DNA of 47,500 bases from Penaeus vannamei (taxonomy: Eukaryota; Arthropoda; Malacostraca; Decapoda; Penaeidae), in the NCBI RefSeq assembly GCF_042767895.1, contig NC_091582.1, positions 22,293,516 through 22,341,015 of the forward strand, in the 5' to 3' direction. Below the pieces are notes generated by a model. That model was not told the DNA's origin. It searched no databases and saw nothing but the letters and a program-made list of their open reading frames with translations. Made by a program: the position numbers and the translations under genes. Positions 14,009-27,015 of the stretch are shown here, in pieces. How positions within the stretch are numbered: position 1 is the stretch's first letter; each line of letters opens with the position of its first letter.

Positions 14009-14485
14009 TGAGTTGTTGCTGTCCTCCTGTGTACAAGGAGATAGTGTTGGAATTTAAAGTTGTGTTTTGCCCTATCACAGATTCTAATGTTTGATATGTG
14101 TATTAATGTAATTGTTAAATCCCTTTGTTTAAATTTATGATAATTATGACAAGTCGTTACTGTCCTCCCGTGTACAGAGACAGAAACGATTGAGAAAATG
14201 TGGCGAGAACAACACGCCATAATGCTTTGTTGCTAGGGAACATTTATTTGTGATACAGTACAAAAACTGAGTAGAATAAATATGATTATAAATATGTCTT
14301 TAAGCTTTTCATTGCTGAAGGTTATTTCTGCATTTTGAATATCCACAACCCATTAGAATATATATTTATTAATTTTCAAATACATCTTTGACATGAATAT
14401 GTTATAACATTACGATATTGTTAAGAATAAAAAAGGTTAATAATTTCCTAACCCTACGTATTACATGACTGATGGGATTAACTAT
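14005..14485. other. AT-rich sequence, no gene seen
   Basis: It includes two similar blocks (about 14010-14035 and 14155-14180) both reading CTGTCCTCC followed by a TGTACA motif, a small duplication. Nothing else is recognised. Confidence 0.45.
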
Positions 14486-14620
14486 TTCGTCCTGTGCATG
14501 TGCAGGATTAAAATTTGAGATTAAAAGTTAATTCTGATCCATAGATTCATTAAAAGTTGAACTTGATCTGGATTAAAGTTTATTACAGGGTTAACATTTA
14601 TGGCATGTGCAGAAGACCCC
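14486..14620. mobile_element. Small foldback element, family of 38997-39100
   Basis: The right end, read on the minus strand, GGGGTCTTCTGCACATGCC, matches the left end of the 104-bp foldback element at 38997 (GGGCGTCTTCTGTACGTGCC). Both interiors contain GGATTAAA, GTTTATT and AACTTTTAA blocks. The left end CGTCCTGTGCATGTGC is a diverged inverted partner. Limits are approximate. Confidence 0.5.
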
Positions 14621-14981
14621 AAATACCGATGCTTCCTGGGCCAATAATTTACGCGACTACTTAGGAAAGGCAGCCTTGTCTGCGAGTTATTTCTATCTTT
14701 TTCTTGTACTGCTCGAGTTAACAGTTGCGATTGGACGTGCCAAGGGCGAATGATGTGTCGGCTGTTCGATGGTCGTTAGGGGTTGGACAAGTCTATTGTG
14801 ATATGCCGAAAAGACCGACGTGTGAGGGAACTACTGAGAAAAGAAAAGCCATTGCAGAAGTATGCTAGTGTCAGTCTATTCCCGCAAAATAGCAAATAAA
14901 AAGTACTTGATAAAGTAGCAATAGATAAACAATAGGTAAATTTACAGTTTCACATAGCCATCCTACTTTACATATATTTTC

Positions 14982-15457
14982 GGTAATTTTCTATATTACT
15001 TTCGCCTCTCCAATATCGACGATTTTGGTATCGTTGGATTCCTCTCACTCTGTACAATCCAAATATGTAGGTTTTATTGCGTGGAACCCCCCCCGTTAGC
15101 AACAAAGTTGGCCCCGATAGCAGGGGAAGGCATGAAAGGTTCCAGGGAAAATGCGGGGTTAAATAACACTAATAATATAACCCACAGTGAAAATAACCAT
15201 GGTTATTCACATGACTTTCCAATGGAAAGTTATGAATAACCATGGTTATTTTCACTGTGGGTTATATTATTAAGGTAATTTTCTATATTACGTCTACCGC
15301 TCCGACATCGTCGCCCCTGCTGTCGGGGCCAAGTTTGCCGATGACGGGGGGTTTCCGCGCAATAAAACCTACATATTTGGATTGTACAGAGTGAGAGGAA
15401 TCCAACGATACCAAAATCGTCGATATCGGAGAGGCGAAGGTAATATAGAAAATTACC
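14982..15457. mobile_element. Foldback DNA transposon (MITE) with 8-bp target duplication
   Basis: The 476-bp element begins GGTAATTTTCTATATTAC and ends with its inverted counterpart. The terminal inverted repeats stay similar for about 100 bp. The 8-mer ATATTTTC flanks it exactly on both sides (14974-14981 and 15458-15465). An 8-bp duplication fits hAT, P or Merlin elements; the class is not decided. It contains no coding frame. A third, direct copy of the terminus begins at 15274, so the element is a composite. Confidence 0.85.
15171..15271. repeat. Internal long inverted repeat (hairpin)
   Basis: Arms of about 40 bases (15171-15210 and 15232-15271) are near-perfect reverse complements, sharing CCACAGTGAAAATAACCATG. 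The spacer is about 20 bases. It lies inside the foldback element, directly before its third terminus. Confidence 0.85.
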
Positions 15458-15465
15458 ATATTTTC

Positions 15466-16578
<1,113 letters not shown>

Positions 16579-16599
16579 TTTTTTTTATCGGTTCCTAGC

Positions 16600-17800
16600 G
16601 TGTTCCTCGCGCCAGGTCACATCCATAGCTGAGAACCTGTACTTCACTTTTATCTGGGCTAAACAGCTGGAGATCTACCTTTCCTTTGCAGGTGTTTTGC
16701 TCTTCCCGGTTTTTGAAAAGGGCGTATCCTCTGCAGCTGGCACCCTTTTCCTCTGCTCTTGCCATACTTACAGCAGAAGAATTCTTCAGGATTAGACACA
16801 CATCTTCCCCTCTCGCGGCTGACAGCTTCGCCTCCCCCGTGTTGGAAGCCTCGTTGTGAGCTTCCCGGGTTTTAGGTGTCCCCGACCACTTCTTCGTAGG
16901 GTTGGCCGAACCTGTCGTTACCTATAAGCCGCGTTGTCGTAACATTCGGCGGTATCATGCCGTCAAGCTCCATGAATTACACAACGTTTTTCTACCTTAA
17001 TGGCGTATACCGATGTCTTTACCGCCTTCTCTCCTCCTCGTACGGAAATCACTTCCTTAATGCTTCCTTTTCTTGCAGATGATTATTTTCCCATTCAGAG
17101 ACATGAGTAGGAATGTCAATTAAATTACTGATCTTCTCTAGCTCTTTAAGGTTCCATTCCTGACTGTTAGGGTTCTCCCAAATCTTGGCGGCTCTTGCAG
17201 GTGTCATGCTTTCCTATATTTGCAGACCTGTCAATATGTCATCCGATACCAAATTGCAGTTGCAGTTTGGCTGGATGCACGAAATTAATTGAAAAACCGA
17301 AGGTACGAAGCAAAACCCAAAAAGTCACTCTATGTTTGGGTCGAGTCCCTCTTCAAGGGCATCGTGCACGGCAGGTAAACATGTCCGCCACTGCCTTTGC
17401 GTGTGGGGGCCAGACCTCTCAATAACATGAAATACCGCCAAGTCCATTTGTTCGGGTCACTGGTGTCGAAGTGGGTCTGTATTCCCGAGTCTGTCTCTCC
17501 CATTGTTCGAGAGATTCCTTCCCCAGAAATCTTGAGAGGAACAATGGCCCTCTCTCCTTCCCTACTGTCACGGGGAATTACTTTCCTCAGAACCTCAGCC
17601 AGTTTACCCAGATCCTCGCCTTTTTCTTCCGGCGGAGCAGCAGTGGTTCCTGCCTCTGTTTTGACTTCCGGCCGCGAGGCAGGTGATGTCTTGGGTCTTG
17701 CCCCTTGGCCTTGACCTTCACCAATCTCTCCCGTTGGCTCTGGTGTCGTGAGCCGCTCCGCATGTCCCGCTCCTTGCGACGCGATGTCGGATTCAGGCAT
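16600..17800 (-). pseudogene. Decayed Gag-like retroelement fragment
   Basis: On the minus strand an ATG at 17798 opens a frame rich in Pro, Glu and Gly (MPESDIASQGAGHAERL) that includes NKWTWRYFMLL and stops at 17330. Homologous-looking sequence continues in other frames: AAKIWENPNSQEWNLKELE (about 17190-17130), then KRCVIHGA, a stop, RHDTAECYD (about 17000-16940), a C-x2-H-x4-H-x4-C spacing typical of Gag zinc knuckles. The last piece ends at 16600. Stops and frameshifts make it non-functional. LTR-type Gag is my best guess; no LTR or pol was found, so the class stays open. Confidence 0.45.
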
Positions 17801-18233
17801 AATCAGAATACGGAGTCGCTAGTCGATGTCAGCAACCTCAATATACAACAAGAATGCAACCAACACTAAACGGACTTACAAGGGTCACAATGGAAGAACG
17901 GCAAAAGCAACAACAATGGCAAAGAACCAACAGAATAAAGAAACAAGTCAACACCGGAGTACCTTCAGTCAAAGAAACAACGAGGCTGTTGTCTGTATAG
18001 GTAACAGCCAATTTGGGCAATATCCTTCTATGATTTTATGGATTACAATGCATATGTCATAGTTGCATTTCTGTTGTACTTTTGGCCATTTTAGTTTGTT
18101 TCATGTGGTGTAGTGTGATCATACTTATTTATATTTCCTAGTGCTAGTGTTTTGTTTGTGGAGACCCAGATTAATTGATGATACTAAGTACTATTGATTA
18201 ATATTTGTTTAAAAGTGAAGAAGGATTCTCATT

Positions 18234-18236
<3 letters not shown>
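17801..18236. other. No gene seen
   Basis: An A-rich, CAA-rich stretch (17840-17990) followed by AT-rich sequence. The short frames lack any recognisable feature. Confidence 0.5.
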
Positions 18237-18283
<47 letters not shown>

Positions 18284-18381
18284 ATATATATACTTATATA
18301 TAAACATATATTTATATATATATATTTATATATATACATATATATATATATATACTTATATATAAACATATATTTATATAT

Positions 18382-18453
<72 letters not shown>

Positions 18454-18498
18454 ATATATATATACTTATATATAAACATATATTTATATATATATATT

Positions 18499-18557
<59 letters not shown>

Positions 18558-18580
18558 ATATATATACTTACATATAAACA

Positions 18581-18633
<53 letters not shown>

Positions 18634-18634
18634 G

Positions 18635-18681
<47 letters not shown>
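18237..18681. repeat. (TA)n array with repeated TTTGTATATATACTTATATA units
   Basis: About 445 bases. A block of roughly 170 bases (TTTGTA..CTTATATATAAACATATATTTATA) recurs at about 18278, 18448 and 18552, a higher-order repeat within the TA tract. Confidence 0.95.
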
Positions 18682-18855
18682 GAAAATGAAAAAAAACACA
18701 CACATACACACACTTCCATCCATCCATACTGTAAATTCGTATTGAATTCGTTTTCCATTTTAGGTACAATTGAGAGAAGATAATAAAGCGGAAACTACTG
18801 TCGTATAGTGTTTATGTATATGTGGATATGTAAATGTGTATGTACATGTATATAA

Positions 18856-18860
<5 letters not shown>

Positions 18861-18896
<36 letters not shown>

Positions 18897-18903
18897 TGTA
18901 TGT

Positions 18904-18980
<77 letters not shown>
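18861..18980. repeat. (TA)n microsatellite
   Basis: TA repeat broken once by CATATATGTATGTATACATACA. It ends just before tandem unit A. Confidence 0.96.
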
Positions 18981-18982
<2 letters not shown>

Positions 18983-19986
18983 TAATTGGAATTTCTGCCG
19001 AAGCGTTGTGAAAATTTCAGTATTATCATTACTGTATAATGTCAAATCCATGTTTTGACACTAACATGGCGTCCATTTGTGTAATGAGTATATAACTTGT
19101 TCATGCTAATAATTATAAGTAAGTTGTCGGCTTGTCAGCTGAATGAAATGATGCTTTTTTTAACATATAATTATTGTGTGTGCCTTACTACTAGTGTAAC
19201 ATGAAAGTTATTATATGTTTACTTTTGTTAGGAATTGGGGTTCTTCTACCTTGATGTGGATTAATAGTTTTTCTCTTTTGAATATTGTGACATTTTCTCA
19301 CATTTATCTATAACAGAATGTAGTATATTTTTGCCGTAACAATGTCATTTGTTCTGCATTGAACTTCGTAGATTTCATAGATACTATTTATGATATATAG
19401 TTTATTCTGCAACAGATTTTTTTTTATACATTTGATCTTTTGCTAGTCATTATTTTTGTTGCAACTGTATTTTGACTTTGTCTGATACATTGTAGATTTC
19501 TGTCTGTGGGACTTACCTCGTCCCTTTGAGGCCATTCACTGTATCAAGGAACAGATTGGTGCTCTCGCATGTTTCTTTCCTTGGTTCCCCACCAGGAACC
19601 TTTTGGGGTTTCTTGATCTGGCTCAGAGAACTCTTGCGGACCTCTTGGTGTTTGTGAATTCCAGATCAGAAACCCATGGGGTAAAACGGATCAACTTTTA
19701 TGTGACGCACAAATATTGTCATTATCTGTGTGCAAGGATAATCAAAATGTAACTACTCTGTTTATATATATATATATATATATTTATGGACCTATATGTA
19801 ATGCAAGACAGTGTAATATTGGGGTCTTGGTCAAGAGCATCAAAGTTCATAAAAATGTGATTATCTGCGACAGTGAAAGCGAATCGTACAATTAAAGGCA
19901 GATGGTCCGTATGAATAAACTGGAAGATCAAGAAGAAGATTCACATTGGATGTGTTTACGTGCGCGCGTGCGTTATGCCTATAGAA

Positions 19987-20074
19987 CAGTGGTTTCCAAC
20001 CCTATGGTCGCGACCCAAATGAGGCGAGAGAGGGTTATCTGAGGGTCACCGGAAGGTCTTAAAAATAAAGGAAT
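19987..20074 (+). mobile_element. hAT-like terminus (single end), unit A
   Basis: CAGTGGTTTCCAACCC followed by GGTCGCGACCC is the classic left end of hAT (Charlie/Tip100-like) elements. No matching right end was found in the unit. It lies about 220 bases past the stop codon of the minus-strand gene. Confidence 0.6.
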
Positions 20075-20291
20075 GCAAGTAAAAGTTAACCTTTTTTTAA
20101 TACTTGCTTTCATCTACGTTTCATATATGTACATATATACAATGTAAAGCCACACATAACTAGCATTAAAAAGGTTGCTTTGTTATTCCTTTTCACATCT
20201 AAACATGATTGGGGAAACACTGCTATGCAATGTACTAAACATCAATGCACTCTGGATAATCAGGGTAGAAAGGCAAATCGGCACAAAGTAA

Positions 20292-21289
20292 TTAAAGGTT
20301 TTCATTCAAGAAATTACAAATGCCGATTATGTCTTCCTCGCTTAGCACGTCCGGCTTTACTTTTCCTTGAAGATTCACAAACTCGTCATGGGAAACTAAA
20401 CGGAGCTTGGCCTTGAGGACCTCCTCGCCGTCGTCCTTGTAGATTTTCTTCATATCCTTAAGCGTCCATCCCTCATACGCCAGTCGCCAAGCATGGCCTT
20501 TGCTGATCACATTCTGGTCAAAGAGGGCCTTAAAACTGCTCCGAGCCCAGTATGTTCTCTCCTTATCCGCATAATACTCCTGGACACTCTCCACGGTCAT
20601 GGAGTATTCCTGGAGGAGCTGCAGGTCGCAGTCTATAGCCTGCATGGCATTCCTGAACCTCCGGACATTGTAAACCTTTTCTGGGCTTGTCCCCTTGTCC
20701 TCGAAAATAGCCGAGCCTCTTACGAACCCACGACAAATGCTGGTGAATGTTTTGTACAGTCCAACTTGCATTAGCAGGTTGACAAGGGGACACGAGTCGT
20801 TCAGCATGAAGTCTCCCACCACGCAGACGACTGGTTCCTTTTCTTTGAGCCATTCCACCAGGAGAGTCAGTGCTGCCTCAAGTTCAAAAACGTGATCTTC
20901 AGGAATCGCTTCGCCTCTTTTCTTCATGGTCGATCCATCCCATTCAAGGTCAGCGGTCAATTTAAGATACTTTCTATCCATGTATTGAGTACGAGTAGGC
21001 CTTACATACGCATCCAGATAATCCTCTTCAAAGAGAAGAAAAAAAAGTGAGAAAAAATAGATTTTCGTAAACTAGTTTTAAATTGACTCCAAATTAGCAG
21101 TCTGTGTAACGAAGGCTACTCACCTTCAAACACAGCAGTGATCTGGGCGAGACATTTGTCCCACTTAGTGCTCGTCCAGACAAGACTCAAGAAAACGATA
21201 TTCATGTTTTCATCAAGGACTATTTGACATGCTTTCGTCCCAGTCAACTTCATTCCGGCTGCCTCCCGAACTTCCTGGTATTCTGCCAT
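20292..21289 (-). CDS. Uncharacterised protein, multi-copy family, copy A (299 aa)
   Basis: Two coding exons on the minus strand: 21289-21124 and 21025-20292, with a GTGAGT donor and pyrimidine-rich AG acceptor, phase 1. The start MAEYQEV lies in CAATGG context, 13 bases after another acceptor (CTAG at 21306-21303), so a 5' non-coding exon probably exists upstream. The protein ends NFLNENL. It is charged and apparently soluble, with no signal peptide, membrane segment or motif I recognise. Most conserved across copies: VFLSLVWTS, WDGSTMKK, LTLLVEWLKEKEPVVCVV, DFMLNDSC, FTSICRGFVRG, AMQAIDCDLQLLQEYSMTV and the C-terminal 50 residues. Function unknown. Conservation of frame and splice sites in four copies supports a real gene. 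Confidence 0.75.
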
Positions 21290-22617
21290 TGCAAGGATGA
21301 ACCTAGAATAATGAAATATAACTTGTGAGATGGAAAAGGATCAACGGATACGAACGATAAATACATAAATAACCTAAATAGATACATACATCTCTCTATC
21401 AATCTATCCATATGAGTGTATGTGTGTTTGTGCATGTGCGTGTGTGGGTATCATCAGTGAACTGGAGGATCAACGTGAACCGCTGTAGCTCTCCATCACA
21501 TGGGAAGCAGTCAAGAGGAACGAGTAAACAAAGATGAGTTCCCAGGATTCTGTGTTCGGAGTTCTGGCTAACAAGGTGGACTATCTCTCCCATCTTTCCA
21601 GTTCCATTATACTTCCGCCAGAATCACTGAAGCAATCTGAATGACTGCATCAGTCTAGCTTTCCGAGAAATCCACTGTTGTGCTGTCGACAGTCTCACCA
21701 TATTCTTGGCTTGCTTCCCACGGTCATCCAATGGTCGTGGATCCCATTGTGCATGTATGTGTGCCTATATAAATATATATAATTAGATAGGTAAATGTGT
21801 CTATATTTATATCAGTATTAATACTACACCTGTGCGTATGTAATATATGTGTGCACATGAGCGTATATTAAGTATTCAAATATGGTATCATTTGTGCACT
21901 CTGAGGTTTCTCCATTCCGCAACACATATGCATCCTGTACCGTTTCCTCTATATCACAGCGTATCGTACAGCTGTTATGCTATCATCTTTATCAAACACG
22001 AGACATCAGGACTTTGGAAGTCGAACGTCACAAATTAGTGATTGGTCAGCAGGTATGCCGCTGCCAGGCATAAAAGGTGCGGTAAAACTTCTTCATGATT
22101 AATAAATCTCACCGATTAAACACCATTCCAATATCACTCTTTTCCTTCCACATTAACTGCTTCTATGCTAAATATTGATGGAAAAATAATGTTATCTGTA
22201 GTAGGTGTCTGTACATTGATTATTATAATCTAATATTTATGCCAAGCCAACTGTTTAGGTTAACGCAGCGAAAGAGGTAACTAGTCCTTAAATTCTGGAA
22301 AAGATTCTCCAACGGCCACAGCTTACGTTCTCGATAATAGTTCCTGACTTTTCTTCCGATGATGGTCACCTTACAAAGTTAAAGCAGCAAGCAGAATGCA
22401 CTCTGATCAGGGTTGCCAATCAAGTTTTGCACAATAGTAACATTTTAAGCTACTGAAAAGTACCAAATCAGCAAAAAAGAACAACAAAATTCATGAAATT
22501 CAAACTCTAGCCTTGCGCACAATTACCTACTGTCCAAATATCTGGAATTCAACTAACAAAACCCAGATGCAGAAAGAACAAAAGGCTCCCTCGCAAATGT
22601 TATCTTTAGATAAAACC

Positions 22618-22760
22618 GAACTTTTTGTTGTAACGGATTGCTGGTTGACAAGCGGTAATGCCGCTGCCAGGCGCAAAAGGTACGATGGAACTGTCGTACA
22701 CCTCTATCTACGCACGAGTTGTGAGAATCGCAACTAGAACGTATAAATAATGGACGAACT
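22618..22760 (+). repeat. Dispersed repeat R in unit A
   Basis: Contains GCCGCTGCCAGGCGCAAAAGG and ends ATAAATAATGG then a CT-rich run. A related, partly deleted copy is at 21950-22080. Equivalent copies in unit B are at 27676-27890 and 28440-28590. Confidence 0.7.
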
Positions 22761-23225
22761 CTCTCTCTATTATGTTTGGCAACATAATATTCTTAACATT
22801 GTTTCTTCTATTGAATACCGATCCAACTGCACTTTTCCGTCCACATTATCATTTTATGCTCTACATACAAGGGAAAATGTCATCCGTAGTTTGTGTCAGC
22901 ACAAACATCATTTAACACTGATGCCGCACCAACACACTTGCGAATTGGTTAGGCTAAATCAGCAAGAAAGGCAACTTAGTTATTAAGTTATGGAAAAGAT
23001 TCTCCAATGATCTTTTCTCTCGCTCACACACACACTAAAACAAACACACATTTAAACCAATAGATGACTAAGGCTTCTTCACTCCCTACCACCTATGCAC
23101 GCAACACGTTTCTCATAAGAGAGAAAGGGATATGTACCGTACAACAGATATCTTCTTTTCAAACACTGGACGTTCGGACTTCGTGACATGTAGATAAAAT
23201 CAAAATTATTTACTAAAAAATTGTG

Positions 23226-23355
23226 TTTCCCATTCGTTACGAGACGCTTCCCAAGGCATTGATGTCGATGACAAAAGGATAAGGGTAAGTCAGATGTGTG
23301 AAGCTGAGCCACGCCCATCCTTTGCCGATTAAAGCCGACTCGAGCTGCCGCCCCC
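23226..23355 (+). repeat. Dispersed repeat S in unit A
   Basis: About 130 bases from CCCATTCGTTACGAGACGC to CGAGCTGCCGCCC, shared with 29048-29176, 39255-39382 and, reversed, 44437-44568. It is followed by a CA-type run here as in the other copies. Confidence 0.85.
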
Positions 23356-23403
23356 CCCCCCACACACACGCACATGCATATATATGTATACATGTATATA
23401 TAT

Positions 23404-24186
23404 AGAGAGAGAAATAGGAATAAAGAGGTATAAAGAGATAGGGAAAGAAAGAGAGACCGAATGTGACAAAGAAAGGGGGGGTGAGGGAAGAGGGGAAGTG
23501 GAAAGAGAGAGAGAGGGGGGGAGAGGAGGGGGAGGGGGAGGGGGAGGAGGAGGAGGAAGAGCGAGAGTGAGATCAAGAAAACAAATAAAGAAAATTAATA
23601 AGAGGAAAAAGCACGAGAAAAAAAAAATAAATAGAAAGAAAGAAAGAGGGAAAATGAGTAACAGAGAGAGAGCGGGGTTGGGGGAGGGGGAAGGGGATGG
23701 GACAGAAAGGGAGAGAGGGAGAGAAAGAGGGAAATAGTGAGAGAGAAAGAGAGAAGGAAAAAAGAAAGAGAGAAAGAGATGAGAATGAGAGAGAAAAAGG
23801 GAGTTAGAGAGAGACTAAAGAGAGAGAAAGAGAGTAACAGAGAGTAAGCAACGGGGAGAGAGACAGATATATGGGTAGATACAGAGGGAGAGAGAGAGAG
23901 AGAGATAGCGAGAGCGTAAACGAGAGAAGCTAGGGTGGAAGAGTAAGTGATAGAGGGAGAGGGAGATAGTAAGAGAGAGAGAGAGAGGAGAGAGTAGGAG
24001 ACAGAAGAAGGAGAAGGAGAGAGAGAGTGGGGGAGAAGAAGAAAATGAGTTTGTGTGAAAGAGAGAGAGGCTGATAAATTACTAATGGGGAGGGAAGAGG
24101 AGGAGGAGTAAAGGAGAGGAGATGGAGTGAGAGAAGGATGGGGCGACTTAAACCGTTTGAGAGTGAGTGAAAGAAAGAAAAACAAG

Positions 24187-24270
<84 letters not shown>

Positions 24271-24271
24271 T

Positions 24272-24345
<74 letters not shown>

Positions 24346-24562
24346 AAGAAAGAGAGAGAGAGAGAGAGGAAGAGATAGAGAGTGAGTGTGTGAAAAAGAG
24401 AGGGGAGGAAGGGAGGGGGGGGTAAGGAAGAAAAGGAGAGAGAGAGATTAAGAGAGAGAGGAAGGACAGAGAGAGAAGAGACACAGAAAAAGAAGAGAAG
24501 AGAGAGAAGAGAGAGTAGAGAGAGAGAGAGAGAAGAGACAGAGAGAGAAATGATAAAAAAAA
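23404..24562. repeat. Kilobase polypurine tract, unit A
   Basis: About 1.16 kb, almost all A and G on the plus strand, interrupted mainly by a (CA)n(TA)n block (24186-24267). Its long open frames are repeat artefacts. Confidence 0.96.
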
Positions 24563-25711
24563 CTGGGTCTGCGGGCGCCGGGCAGGGGCGTCTTTTCCGC
24601 CTTATACCTGATGAGTTCCCGGAATCTGACCGGATCTACGGGCGTCCTGGCAGGCGGCGCCCTTCCACTTCATCCTGGGTCGCTTATTTCTGACCAGCGG
24701 GCGCAAGCAATGGCATGGGACGCCATGTTTTGACAATAACATGGCGTCCATTTGTACAATGAGTATATAACTTGTTCATGTTAATAGAGAGAAAGAGAGA
24801 GAGAAAGTTGTCTGCTTGTCAACTGAATGAAATAATGTATTTATGATAATTGTATGTGCCTTATTACTTGTGTGATATGAAAGGTTATGATGATTACTTT
24901 TGTTAGGAATGAGGGTTATTCTATGCCTTGATGTGGATTAATAGTTTTTCTCTATTGAATATGGTGACATTTTCTCACATTTATGTATAACATAGAATGT
25001 AATATATTTTTATTATAAGAATGTCATTTGTTCTGCATCATACAGTAGATAATTTCACAGACACCATTTGTGATGTATAGTTAATTCTGCAACTCAGAAA
25101 CTTTATACATTTGATATATTTATTCTGGTTGCAACTGTATTCTTTGTCTTTGTCTAAAACATTATGGATAGATACTTGATCTTTCGTTTGTCCACATGCC
25201 TCTCCGCCTTCCTCTTCCTCCCTAGTCGTGTGATTCTGTCTGTGGGACTTACCTCGTCCCTTTGAGGCCATTCACTGTATCAAGGAATAGATTGGTGTTC
25301 TCGCATGTTTCTTTCCTTGGTTCCCCACCAGGAACCTTTTGGGGTTTCTTGATCTGGCTCAGAGAACTCTTGCGGACCTCTTGGTGTTTGTGAATTCCAG
25401 ATCAGAAACCCATGGGGTAAAACGGATCAACTTTTATGTGACGCACAAATATTGTCATTATCTGTGTGCAAGGATAATCAAAATGTAACTACTCTGTTTA
25501 TATATATATATTTATGGACCTATATGTAATGCAAGACAGTGTAATATTGGGGTCTTGGTCAAGAGCATCAAAGTTCATAAAAATGTGATTATCTTCGACA
25601 GTGAAAGCGAATCGTACAATTAAAGGCAGATGGTCCGTGTGAATAAACTGGAAGATCAAGAAGATTCACATTGGATGTGTTTACGTGCGCGCGTGCGTTA
25701 TGCCTATAGAA

Positions 25712-25799
25712 CAGTGGTTTCTAACCCTATGGTCGCGACCCAAATGAGGCGAGAGAGGGTTATCTGAGGGTCACCGGAAGGTCTTAAAAATAAAGGAAT
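25712..25799 (+). mobile_element. hAT-like terminus (single end), unit B
   Basis: Same sequence as in unit A with one change (CAGTGGTTTCTAACCC). In unit C the corresponding first 110 bases or so are deleted. Confidence 0.58.
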
Positions 25800-26016
25800 G
25801 CAAGTAAAAGTTAACCTTTTTTTAATACTTGCTTTCATCTACGTTTCATATATGTATATATATATAATGTAAAGCCACACATAACTAGCATTAAAAAGGT
25901 TGCTTTGTTACTCCTTTTCACATCTAAACATGATTGGGGAAACACTGCTATGCAATGTACTAAACATCAATGCACTCTGGATAATCAGGGTAGAAAGGCA
26001 AATCGGCATAAAGTAA

Positions 26017-27015
26017 TTAAAGGTTTTCATTCAAGAAATTACAAATGCCGATTATGTCTTCCTCGCTTAGCACGTCCGGCTTTACTTTTCCTTGAAGATT
26101 CACAAACTCGTCATGGGAAACTAAACGGAGCTTGGCCTTGAGGACCTCCTCGCCGTCGTCCTTGTAGATTTTCTTCATATCCTTAAGCGTCCATCCCTCA
26201 TACGCCAGTCGCCAAGCATGGCCTTTGCTGATCACATTCTGGTCAAAGAGGGCCTTAAAACTGCTCCGAGCCCGGTATGTTCTCTCCTTATCCGCATAAT
26301 ACTCTTGGACACTATCCACGGTCATGGAGTATTCCTGGAGGAGCTGCAGGTCGCAGTCTATAGCCTGCATGGCATTCCTGAACCTCCGGACATTGTAAAC
26401 CTTTTCTGGGCTTGTCCCCTTGTCCTCGAAAATAGCCGAGCCTCTTACGAACCCACGACAAATGCTGGTGAATGTTCTGTACAGTCCAACTTGCATTAGC
26501 AGGTTGACAAGGGGACACGAGTCGTTCAGCATGAAGTCTCCCACCACGCAGACGACTGGTTCCTTTTCTTTGAGCCATTCCACCAGGAGAGTCAGTGCTG
26601 CCTCAAGTTCAAAAACGTCATCTTCAGGAATCGCTTCGCCTCTTTTCTTCATGGTCGATCCATCCCATTCAAGGTGACCGGTCCATTTAAGATACTTTCT
26701 ATCCGTGGATTGAGTACGAGTAGGCCTTACATACGCATCCAGATAATCCTCTTCAAAAAGAAGAAAAAAAAAGTGAGAAAAAATAGAATTTCGTAAACTA
26801 GTTTTAAATTGACTCCAAATCAGCAGTCTGTGTAACGAATGCTACTCACCTTCAAACGCAGCAGTGATCTGGGCGAGACATTTGTCCCACTTAGTGCTCG
26901 TCCAGACAAGACTCAAGAAAACGATATTCATGTTTTCATCGATAACTATCTGACGTGCTTTCGTCCCAATCAACTTCACTCCGGCTGCCTCCCGAACTTC
27001 CTGGTATTCTGCCAT
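26017..27015 (-). CDS. Uncharacterised protein, multi-copy family, copy B (299 aa)
   Basis: Exons 27015-26850 and 26750-26017 on the minus strand, same splice sites and phase as copy A, no stop. It has about 14 amino-acid differences from A, including V for M and R for C in exon 1, and S, T, W, G and H near the start of exon 2, where A has QYMDRKYLKLTADLEW. Function unknown. By hand count most nucleotide differences from A in the exons change the protein. Confidence 0.75.

Larger units (their letters stand above)
19045..24726. repeat. Tandem segmental duplication, unit A
   Basis: First of three direct copies. Homology with unit B starts at CCATGTTTTGACACTAACAT (19047) and runs to the next junction. 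Content in order: conserved block 19500-19700, one hAT-like terminus (19987), the minus-strand unknown gene (21302-20292), repeats R (21950-22080, 22618-22760) and S (23226-23355), then a polypurine tract. A lacks about 96 bases present in B (27812-27907) and about 90 present in B near 25150-25240, so A carries the deletions. Confidence 0.9.

Noticed and set aside
14808..14866. Short plus-strand frame starting MPKRPTCEG
   Set aside because: About 20 codons with only a weak possible donor; too little to support an exon.
20740..20860. VVGDFMLND in the unknown protein as an endonuclease GDFN motif
   Set aside because: No other endonuclease motif (SWN, LQET, SDH) is present and the N of GDFN is replaced.
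21399..21593. Extra coding exon (MGEIVHLVSQN) upstream of the unknown gene in copy A
   Set aside because: It is open in A and B but frame-broken in C and D, and I found no usable splice donor before its stop; it is more likely untranslated or decayed.
25038..25271. 77-codon minus-strand frame MASKGRGKSHRQN (also 31150-31383)
   Set aside because: It is shifted or absent in unit A, so not conserved as a protein; the conserved feature there is a GTAAGT-like donor of unclear meaning.
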